DNA of 64,000 nt from Acanthacorydalis orientalis (lineage: Eukaryota > Arthropoda > Insecta > Megaloptera > Corydalidae): contig CM068313.1 in NCBI GenBank assembly GCA_034766995.1, positions 40,657,496-40,721,495 on the forward strand, given 5' to 3'. The translations under genes and the position numbers were made by a program. Below are positions 24,906-34,600 of this stretch, piece after piece (position 1 is the stretch's first letter; every line of letters starts with the position of its first letter). The notes under the pieces were generated by a model. That model saw nothing but the letters and a program-made list of their open reading frames with translations. It was not told the DNA's origin and did no database searches.

Positions 24906-25540
24906 AATGTCCGAAAATCGTTGGATAACCAAACGTCGGTAATTCCAAGTGATTGTTAGACATTGTCCAAAAATCGTCGTCAAATCCGAGTGATTTTTAG
25001 ACATTGTCCAAAAATCGTCGTCAATCTCGAATGATTTTTAGACATTGTCCAAAAATCGTCGTCAAACTCGAGTGATTTTTAGACATTGTCCAAAAATCGT
25101 CGTCAATCTCGAGTGATTTTTAGACATTGTCCAAAAATCGTCGTCAAACTCGAGTGTCTTTTAGACATTGACCAAAAATCGTCGTCATATCCGAGTGATT
25201 TTTAGACATTGTCCAAAAATCGTCGTCAAACTCGAGTGATTTTTAGACAATTCCAAAAATCGTCGTCAAACTCGGAGTGTCTTTTAGACATTGTCCAAAA
25301 ATCGTCGTCATCCGAGTGATTTTTAGACATTGTCTTTGGACAATGTCTAAAAATCACTCGTGAATCACTTGAATCGTCTTCAAACTCGAGTGATTTTTAG
25401 ACATTGTCCAAAAATCGTCGTCAAACTCGAGTGTCTTTTAGACATTGTCCAAAAATCGTCGTCAAACTCGAGTGTCTTTTAGACATTGTCCAAAAATCGT
25501 CGTCAAATCCGAGTGATTTTTAGACATTGTCCAAAAATCC
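24906..25540 (+). repeat. 41-bp satellite, forward block 3
   Basis: About 14 units with spacer variants (AAACTCGAGTGA, AATCTCGAGTGA, AAATCCGAGTGA, AAACTCGAGTGT). It includes a short local inversion at about 25335-25370 that forms a perfect hairpin. Confidence 0.95.
25313..25360. repeat. perfect hairpin, 22-bp arms and 4-nt loop, at a local orientation switch
   Basis: Left arm 25313-25334 and right arm 25339-25360 are exact reverse complements, separated by TTTG (25335-25338). The arms are the part of the 41-bp unit from CGAGTGA to CATTGTC. It marks where a forward unit abuts an inverted one. Confidence 0.95.
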
Positions 25541-25648
25541 ACACACACAGACCCACACAGACACAGACCCACACTCACACAGACCCACACAGACCCACAC
25601 GGACACGGACACTGACACGGACACTGACACGGACTCGGACACGGAAAA
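25541..25648 (+). repeat. short CA-type minisatellite at the main orientation switch
   Basis: About 60 bp of the CACAGACACAGACCCA type, then a (CACGGACACTGA)-like stretch and a G/C-richer tail (ACACGGACTCGGACACGG). Immediately after it the 41-bp satellite continues in the opposite orientation. Confidence 0.9.
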
Positions 25649-26967
25649 TCACAATCCAAAAATCACTCGTGTTTGATGGCGATTTTTGGACAATGTCTAA
25701 AAATCACTCGAGTTTGACGACGATTTTTGGACAATGTCTAAAAATCACTCGGATATGACGACGATTTTTGGACAATGTCTAAAAGACACTCGAGTTTGAC
25801 GACGATTTTTGGACAATGTCTAAAAGACACTCGAGTTTGACGACGATTTTTGGACAATGTCTAAAAGACACTCGAGTTTGACGACGATTTTTGGACAATG
25901 TCTAAAAATCACTCGAGATTGACGACGATTTTTGGACAATGTCTAAAAATCACTCGAGTTTGACGACGATTTTTGGACAATGTCTAAAAATCACTCGGAT
26001 TTGACGACGATTTTTGGACAATGTCTAAAAGACACTCGAATTTGACGACGATTTTTGGACAATGTCTAAAAGACACTCGAGTTTGACGACGATTTTTGGA
26101 CAATGTCTAAAAATCACTCGAGATTGACGACGATTTGTGGACAATGTCTAAAAATCACTCGAGTTTGACGACAATTTTTGGACAATTTCTAAAAATCACT
26201 CGGATTTGACGACGATTTTTGGACAATGTTTAAAAGACACTCGAATTTGACGACGATTTTTGGACAATGTCTAAAAGACACTCGAGTTTGACAACGATTT
26301 TTGGACAATGTCTAAAAATCACTCGAGATTGACGACGATTTTTGGACAATGTCTAAAAATCACTCAGATTTGACGACGATTTTTGGACAATGTCTAAAAG
26401 ACACTCGAGTTTGACGACGATTTTTGGACAATGTCTAAAAATCACTCGAGTTTGACGACGATTTTTGGACAATGTCTAAAAATCACTCGGATTTTACGAC
26501 GATTTTTGGACAATGTCTAAAAGACACTCGAGTTTGACGACGATTTTTGGACAATGTCTAAAAGACACTCGAGTTTGACGACGATTTTTGGACAATGTAT
26601 AAAAATCACTCTAGTTTGACGACGATTTTTGGACAATGTCTAAAAATCACTCGGATTTGACGACGATTTTTGGACAATGTCTAAAAGACACTCGAGTTTG
26701 ACGACGATTTTTGGACAATGTCTAAAAATCACTCGAGTTTGATGACGATTTTTGGACAATGTCTAAAAATCACTCGAGTTTGACGATGATTTTTGGACAA
26801 TGTTTAAAAATCACTCGGATGTGACGACGATTTTTGGACAATGTCTAAAATACACTCGAGTTTGACGACGATTTTTGGACAATGTCTAAAAGACACTCGA
26901 GTTTGACGACGATTTTTGGACAATGTCTAAAAATCACTCGGATTTATCGACGATTTTCGGACATTGT
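25649..26967 (-). repeat. 41-bp satellite, inverted block 1
   Basis: About 31 units read as reverse complement: ACGACGATTTTTGGACAATG then TCTAAAAATCACTCGAGTTT or TCTAAAAGACACTCGAGTTT. Spacer variants come in a partly regular order. The block ends with CGATTTTCGGACATTGTCTT, the mirror image of the forward junction at ~24905. Confidence 0.95.
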
Positions 26968-27562
26968 CTTAGTGTCTGTGTGTGTGTGGGTCTGTGAGGG
27001 TGTGGGTCTGTGTGTGTGGGTCTGTGTGTGTGGGTCTGTGTGTGTGGGTCTATGTGTGGGTCTATGTGTGGGTCTATGTGTGGGTCTGTGCCTGTGTGGG
27101 TATGTGCCTGTGTGTATCTGTGTCTGTATGGGTCTGTGTCTGTGTGGACCTGTGTCTGTGTTGGCCTGTGTCTGTGTGGGCCTGTGTCTGTGTGGACCTG
27201 TGTCTGTGTGGGTCTGTGTCTGTGTGGGTCTGTCTGTGTGGGTCTGTGTCTGTGTGGGTCTGTGTCTGTGTGGGTCTGTGTCTGTGTCTGTGTGGGTCTG
27301 TGTCTGTGTGGGTCTGTGTCTGTGTGGGTCTGTGTCTGTGTGGATCTGTCTGTGTCTGTGTGGGTCTGTGTCTGTGTGGGTCTGTGTCTGTGTGGGTCTG
27401 TGTCTGTGTGGGTCTGTGTCTGTGTGGGTCTGTGTCTGTGTGGGTCTGTGTCTGTGTGGGTCTGTGTCTGTTTGGGTCTGTGTCTGTGTGGGTCTGTGTC
27501 TGTGTGGGTCTGTGTCTGTGTGGGTCTGTGTGAGTGTGGGTCTGTGTCGTGTGGGTCTGTGT
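26968..27562 (-). repeat. 16-bp minisatellite, inverted block 1 (TG orientation)
   Basis: Repeats of TGTGTGGGTCTGTGTC, the reverse complement of the forward minisatellite. Open frames of up to ~250 codons over this block are compositional artefacts. Confidence 0.95.
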
Positions 27563-29925
27563 CGGACAATGTCTAAAAGACACTCGAATTTGACGACGAT
27601 TTTTGGACAATGTCTAAAAGACACTCGAGTTTGACAACGATTTTTGGACAATGTCTAAAAATCACTCGAGATTGACGACGATTTTTGGACAATGTCTAAA
27701 AATCACTCGGATATGACGACGATTTTTGGACAATGTCTAAAAGACACTCGAGTTTGACGACGATTTTTGGACAATGTCTAAAAGACACTCAAGTTTGACG
27801 ACGATTTTTGGACAATGTCTAAAAATCACTCGAGATTGACGACGATTTTTGGACAATGTCTAAAAATCACTCGAGTTTGACGACGATTTTTGGACAATGT
27901 CTAAAAATCACTCGGATTTGACGACGATTTTTGGACAATGTCTAAAAGACACTCGAGTTTGACAATGATTTTTGGACAATGTCTAAAAATCACTCGAGAT
28001 TGACGACGATTTTTGGACAATGTCTAAAAGACACTCGAGTTTGACGACGATTTTTGGACAATGTCTAAAAATCACTCGGATTTTACGACGATTTTTGGAC
28101 AATGTCTAAAAGACACTCGAGTTTGACGACGATTTTTGGACAATGTCTAAAAGACACTCGAGTTTGACGACGATTTTTGGACAATGTCTAAAAATCACTC
28201 GGATTTGACGACGATTTTTGGACAATGTCTAAAAGACACTCGAGTTTGACGACGATTTTTGGACAATGTCTAAAAGACACTCGAGTTTGACGACGATTTT
28301 TGGACAATGTCTAAAAATCACTCGAGATTGACGACGATTTTTGGACAATGTCTAAAAATCACTCGAGTTTGACGACGATTTTTGGACAATGTCTAAAAAT
28401 CACTCGGATTTGACGACGATTTTTGGACAATGTCTAAAAATCACTCGAGTTTGATAACGATTTTTGGAAAATGTCTAAAAATCACTCGGATATGACGAAG
28501 ATTTTTGGACAATGTCTAAAATACACTCGAGTTTGACGACGATTTTTGGACAATGTCTAAAAGACACTCGAGTTTGACGACGATTTTTGGACAATGTCTA
28601 AAAATCACTCGAGATTGACGACGATTTTTTGACAATGTCTAAAAATCACTCGAGTTTGACGACGATTTTTGGACAATGTCTAAAAGACACTCGAGTTTGA
28701 CAACGATTTTTGGACAAAGTCTAAAAATCACTCGAGATTGACGACGATTTTTGGACAATGTCTAAAAATCACTCGGATATGACGACGATTTTTGGACAAT
28801 GTCTAAAAGACACTCGAGTTTGACGACGATTTTTGGACAATGTCTAAAAGACACTCGAGTATGACGACGATTTTTGGACAATGTCTAAAAATCACTCGAG
28901 ATTGACGACGATTTTTGGACAATGTCTAAAAATCACTCGAGTTTGACGAAGATTTTTGGACAATGTCTAAAAATCACTCGGATTTGACGACGATTTTTGG
29001 ACAATGTCTAAAAGACACTCGAGTTTGACAACGATGTTTGGACAATGTCTAAAAATCACTCGAGATTGACGACGATTTTTGGACAATGTCTAAAAGACAC
29101 TCGAGTTTGACGACGATTTTTGGACAATGTCTAAAAGACACTCGAGTTTGACGACGATTTTTGGACAATGTCTAAAACACACTCGAGTTTGACGACGATT
29201 TTTGGACAATGTCTAAAAATCACTCGAGATTGACGACGATTTTTGGACAATGTCTAAAAATCACTCGAGTTTGACGACGATTTTTGGACAATGTCTAAAA
29301 ATCACTCGGATTTGACGACGATTTTTGGACAATGTCTAAAAGACACTCGAGTTTGCGACGATTTTTGGACAATGTTTAAAAATCACTCGAGTTTGATGAC
29401 GATTTTTGGAAAATGTCTAAAAATCACTCGGATATGACGACGATTTTTGGACAATGTCTAAAATACACTCGAGTTTGACGACGATTTTTGGACAATGTCT
29501 AAAAGACACTCGAGTTTGACGACCATTTTTGGACAATGTCTAAAAATCACTCGAGTTTGTCGACGATTTTTGGAAAATGTCTAAAAATCACTCGGATATG
29601 ACGACGATTTTTGGACAATGTCTAAAAATCACTCGAGTTTGTCGACGATTTTTGGACAATGTCTAAAAGACACTCGAGTTTGACGACCATTTTTGGACAA
29701 TGTCTAAAAATCACTCGAGTTTGTCGACGATTTTTGGACAATGTCTAAAAATCACTCGGATTTGACGACGATTTTTGGACAATGTCTAAAAGACACTCGA
29801 GTTTGACGACGATTTTTGGACATTGTCTAAAATTACCTCGGATTTGACGACGATTTTTGGAATTGTCTAAAATTAACACGGGTCTGACCATGATTTTATA
29901 CAATATCTAAAATTATCCAAAAATC
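27563..29925 (-). repeat. 41-bp satellite, inverted block 2 (largest block)
   Basis: About 57 units, mostly highly similar, with spacer types GACACTCGAGTTTG, ATCACTCGAGATTG, ATCACTCGAGTTTG and ATCACTCGGATTTG. The last three units (29.82-29.92 kb) become diverged (AATTACCTCGG, AATTAACACGGG), resembling the left-edge block at 22.7-23.3 kb, as expected for an array edge. Confidence 0.95.
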
Positions 29926-30780
29926 CGTGTAGGTGTGGATCGGGTGAGTGTGTCGCTGTGTTTAGGAATGTTTGTGGGTTTGTCCAATGGGTTGAGTGTG
30001 GTTTTATGTGGGTTTGGGTATGTGTGTGTGTGGGTCTGTGTTTGTGTGGGTCTGTGTTTGTGTGGGTCTGTGTTTGTGTGGTTCTGTGTTTGTGTGGGTC
30101 TGTGTTTGTGTGGGTCTGTGTTTGTGTGGGTCTGTGTTTGTGTGGGTCTGTGTTTGTGTGGGTCAGTGTTTGTGGGTCAGTGTTTGTGGGTCTGTGTGTG
30201 TTGGGTCTGTGTGTGTTGGGTCTGTGTGTGTGGGTCTATGAATGTGGGTCTGTGTATGTGGGTCTGTGTATGTGGGTCTGTGCCTGTGTGGGTCTGTGTT
30301 TGTGTGGGTCTGTGTTTGTGTGGGTCTGTGTTTGTGTGGGTCTGTGTTTGTGTGGGTCTGTGTTTGTGTGGGTCTGTGTTTGTGTGGGTCTGTGTTTGTG
30401 TGGGTCTGTGTTTGTGTGGGTCTGTGTTTGTGTGGGTCTGTGCCTGTGTGGGTATGTGCCTGTGTGGATCTGTGTCTGTGTGGGTCTGTGTCTGTGTGGG
30501 CCTGTGTCTGTGTGTGCCTGTGTCTGTGTGGGCCTGTGTCTGTGTGGGCCTGTGTCTGTGTGGGCCTGTGTCTGTGTGGGCCTGTGTCTATGTGGGCCTG
30601 TGTCTGTGTGGGCCTGTGTCTGTGTGGGCCTGTGTCTGTGTGGGTCTGTGTCTGTGTGGGTCTGTGTCTGTGTGGGTCTGTGTGTGTGGGTCTGTGTGTG
30701 TGGGTCTGTGTGTGTGGCTGTGAGTGTGGGTCTGTGCGTGTGTGGGTCTGTGTGTGTGTGTGTGTGGGTGTAGATTGAAG
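29926..30780 (-). repeat. 16-bp minisatellite, inverted block 2 (TG orientation)
   Basis: Starts degenerate, then TGTGTGGGTCTGTGTT units (~30020-30440), then TGTGTGGGCCTGTGTC units (~30500-30640). Sub-blocks with fixed variants show local expansion. Not coding despite long open frames. Confidence 0.95.
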
Positions 30781-31140
30781 GTGTGTGTGTACTGATGTGT
30801 GTCAGTCTAACTTTGTAGATGGGTCTGGATTTTTGGATGGGTGAGTGTGTATGTGATTGGTTTGGTTGTGTATGTGGGTGAGTGTGCCTGAGTGAATGTG
30901 TAGTTGAGTTAATGTGTGGTGTGTGATATAGCGGGTATGGCTGAACACACCGCACACGCACTCACACACACGTTATTTCGGGTCGGGTAGACATTGACCC
31001 CTAGTTTATTTTCCCTAATCACTTTGATGCGCGCTTATGGGTTGTTCCAGGGAAAGCACGGCTCAAAGTTACAATGACGTCTGAATATCGATCTCCACGC
31101 GATGTGAATAGAAGTGACCGTGTGGTTAGTTAGGTAATGA
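30781..31140. other. transition from TG-rich tract to unique sequence
   Basis: Degenerate TG sequence to ~30930, then a switch to CA over about 60 bp (GTGTGGTGTGTG ... CACACCGCACACGCACTCA), an imperfect inverted repeat. From 30975 the sequence is GC-richer and unrecognised. Confidence 0.55.
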
Positions 31141-31174
31141 GGCCGGAACGCTGGACGTCTATGTTTCCATTCAC

Positions 31175-31240
31175 TTTGTTGGATGATCACCCATCCTTTT
31201 GTTGTTCGTCACCATTCGTGCTTAACTTGGTTGCTTGTTG
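31175..31240 (-). repeat. diverged 5S-rRNA-like promoter fragment
   Basis: The plus strand reads GGATGATCACCCATCC, then 22 bases, then TGCTTAAC. The clear 5S-derived element at 31505-31622 reads GGACGGTCACCCGTCC, then 22 bases, then TGCTTAAC. The identical spacing of the two internal-promoter blocks suggests a second, much more eroded 5S-derived sequence in the same orientation. Weak on its own. Confidence 0.35.
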
Positions 31241-31306
31241 TAATATTTTGGAGTTTGCTATGTTGCACCGTAGCTGTAGTCAATTTATTTCAAAGTTATC
31301 GTGTAA

Positions 31307-31308
<2 letters not shown>

Positions 31309-31372
<64 letters not shown>

Positions 31373-31374
31373 CA
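31309..31374. repeat. (TA)n microsatellite at the 3' end of the 5S-derived element
   Basis: TA run of about 65 bp directly at the 3' side of the minus-strand SINE-like element, where a SINE tail would be. Confidence 0.95.
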
Positions 31375-31622
31375 TCATCAGCCTTGTTAATCCACTGCTG
31401 GATAAGGCGTCTTTCATGATTTTCCATTTATTTGTACTCATCATGTAAGGTTTGGGATCATGACTTGTCACGCTGATCCCACTAGCGTGTTGGCGAGTAT
31501 TCGACAACGACACCCGGTGTTCCTGGACGGTCACCCGTCCGAGTACTGACCGGGCCCGGCACTGCTTAACAGCGGTGATCGGACGGGAACCAGTTTAGCT
31601 CCAGTACCGCGTGGCCGTTATA
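31375..31622 (-). mobile_element. 5S-rRNA-derived SINE-like element (SINE3 type)
   Basis: Read on the minus strand, 31622-31505 matches most of a 5S rRNA: a start like AACGGCCACGCGGTACTG, then GTTCCCGTCCGATCACCGC, TTAAGCAGTGCCGGGCCCGG (box A region), GTCAGTACTCGGACGGGTGA and CCGTCCAGGAACACC (box C region). Instead of a T-run terminator, about 130 bp of unrelated body follow, ending GATTAACAAGGCTGATGATG and then TA repeats. A 5S head with intact type-1 internal promoter, a body, and a LINE-like GATGATG tail is the structure of SINE3 elements. An isolated 5S pseudogene fused to other sequence is the alternative. It sits between the minisatellite complex and satellite B. Confidence 0.7.
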
Positions 31623-34600
31623 TGTAAAAATCTCCAACTTGTTTAAAATCTGGCAACTATTTCATACTGGTCGATGCGTATTTTATTGCTCTATAAAATA
31701 TCTTAGTCATAATTAAAATAAGATAACAACAGATACGGAAAAAGTTCAAAAAACAGGAGAAAAAACACGTTTTTCTTGCTGAAAATCTCCAAATTGTATA
31801 AAATCTGGCAACTATTTCATACTGGTCGACGCGTATTTTATTCCTCTATAACATATCTTAGTCATAATTAAAATAAGTTAACAATGGATACGGAAAAAGT
31901 TCAAAAAACCGCAGAAAAAATATATTTTTCTTGCTGAAAATCTCCAAATTGATTAAAACCTGGCAACTATTTCATACTGGTCGATGCGTATTTTAATACT
32001 CTATAACATATTTTAGTCATAATTAAAATAAGTTAACAATGGATACGGAAAAAGTTAAATAAACCGCAGAAAAAACACGTTCTTCTTGCTGAAAGTCTCC
32101 AAATTGTTTAAAATCTGGCAACTATTTCATACTGGTCGATGCGTTTTTTAATGCTCTATAACATATCTTAGTCATAATTGAAATAAGTTGACAATGGTTA
32201 CGGAAAAAGTTCAAAAAACCGCAGAAAAAACACGTTCTTCTTGCTGAAAGTCTCCAAATTGTTTAAAATCTGGCAACTATTTCATACTGGTCGATGCGTA
32301 TTTTATTGCTCTATAACATATCTTAGTCATAATTGAAATACGATAACAATGGATACGGAAAAAGTTCAAAAAACAGCAGAAAAAATACGTTTTTCTTGCT
32401 GAAAATCTCCAAATTGTATAAAATCTGGCAACTATTTCATACTGGTCGACGCGTATTTAATTGCTCTATAACATATCTTAGTCATAATTAAAATAAGTTG
32501 ACAATGGATACGTAAAAAGTTCAAAAAACAGCAGAAAAAACATGTTTTTCTTGCTGAAAATCTCCAAATTGTTTAAAATCTGGCAACTATTTCATACTGA
32601 TCGATCCGTATTTCAATGCTCTATAACATATCTTAGTGATAATTAAAATAAGTTAACAATGGATACGGAAAAAGTTGAAAAAACCGCAGAAAAAACACGT
32701 TTATCTTGCTGAAAATCTCCAAATTGTTTAAAATCTGGCAACTATTTCATACTGATCGATCCGTATTTTAATGCTCTATAACATATCTTAGTGATAATTA
32801 AAATAAGTTAACAATGGATACGGAAAAAGTTGAAAAAACCGCAGAAAAAACACGTTTATCTTGCTGAAAATCTCCAAATTGTTTAAAATCTGGCAACTAT
32901 TTCATACTGATCGATCCGTATTTCAATGCTCTATAACATATCTTAGTGATAATTAAAATAAGTTAACAATGGATACGGAAAAAGTTGAAAAAACCGCAGA
33001 AAAAACACGTTTATCTTGCTGAAAATCTCCAAATTGTTTAAAATCTGGCAACTATTTCATACTGGTCGATGCGTATTTTAATGCTCTATAACATATCTTA
33101 GTCATAATTAAAATAAGTTGACAATGGATACGTAAAAAGTTCAAAAAACAGCAGAAAAAACACGTTTTTCTTGCTGAAAATCTCCAAATTGTTTAAAATC
33201 TGGCAACTATTTCATACTGATCGATCCGTATTTTAATGCTCTATAACATATCTTAGTGATAATTAAAATAAGTTAATAATGGATACGGAAAAAGTTCAAA
33301 AAACCGCAGAAAAAACACGTTCTTCTTGCTGAAAGTTTCCAAATTGTTTAAAATCTGGCAACTATTTCGTACTGGTCGATGCGTATTTTAATACTCTATA
33401 ACATATTTTAGTCATAATTAAAATAAGTTAACAATGGATACGGAAAAAGTTAAATAAACCGCAGAAAAAACACGTTTATCTTGCTGAAAATCTCCAAATT
33501 GTTTAAAATCTGGCAACTATTTCATACTGGTCGATGCGTTTTTTAATGCTCTATAACAGACCTCAGTCATAGTTGAAATAAGTTGACAATGGTTACGGAG
33601 AAAGTTCAATAAACCGCAGAAAAAACACGTTCTTCTTGCTGAAAGTCTCCAAATTGTTTAAAATCTGGCAACTATTTCATACTGGTCGATGCGTATTTTA
33701 TTGCTCTATAACATATCTTAGTTATAATTAAAATAACTTAACTATGGATACGGAAAAAGTTCAAAAAACAGCAGAAAAAATACGTTTTTCTTGCTGAAAA
33801 TCTCCAAATTGTATAAAATCTGGCAACTATTTCATACTGGTCGACGCGTATTTTATTGCTCTATAACATATCTTAGTCATAATTAAAATAAGTTGACAAT
33901 GGATACGTAAAAAGTTCAAAAAACAGCAGAAAAAACACGTTCTTCTTGCTGAAAGTCTCCAAATTGTTTAAAATCTGGCAACTATTTCATACTGGTCGAT
34001 GCGTTTTTTAATGCTCTATAACATACCTTAGTCATAGTTGAAATAAGTTGACAATGGTTACGGAGAAAGTTCAATAAACCGCAGAAAAAACACGTTCTTC
34101 TTGCTGAAAGTCTCCAAATTGTTTAAAATCTGGCAACTATTTCATACTGGTCGATGCGTATTTTATTGCTCTATAACATATCTTAGTTATAATTAAAATA
34201 ACTTAACTATGGATACGGAAAAAGTTCAAAAAACAGCAGAAAAATACGTTTTTCTTGCTGAAAATCTCCAAATTGTATAAAATCTGGCAACTATTTCATA
34301 CTGGTCGACGCGTATTTTATTGCTCTATAACATATCTTAGTCATAATTAAAATAAGTTGGCAATGGATACGTAAAAAGTTCAAAAAACAGCAGAAAAAAC
34401 ACGTTTTTCTTGCTGAAAATCTCCAAATTGTTTAAAATCTGGCAACTATTTCATACTGATCGATCCGTATTTTAATGCTCTATAACATATCTTAGTGATA
34501 ATTAAAATAAGTTAATAATGGATACGGAAAAAGTTAAAAAAGCCGCAGAAAAAACACGTTTATCTTGCTGAAAATCTCCAAATTGTTTAAAATCTGGCAA

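Noticed and set aside
22703..29925. CRISPR array (regular ~20-bp repeats and spacers)
   Set aside because: The spacers are themselves repeated and the context is an animal genome; this is a tandem satellite.
23186..30961. Long open frames (150-271 codons) such as [14 protein letters not shown] and [16 protein letters not shown]
   Set aside because: All overlap the T-free 16-bp minisatellite on both strands and in several frames, and have no non-repeat sequence or domain.
31505..31622. A functional 5S rRNA gene
   Set aside because: The sequence diverges at many positions, lacks a T-run terminator and runs into an unrelated body, so a 5S-derived element is the better reading.
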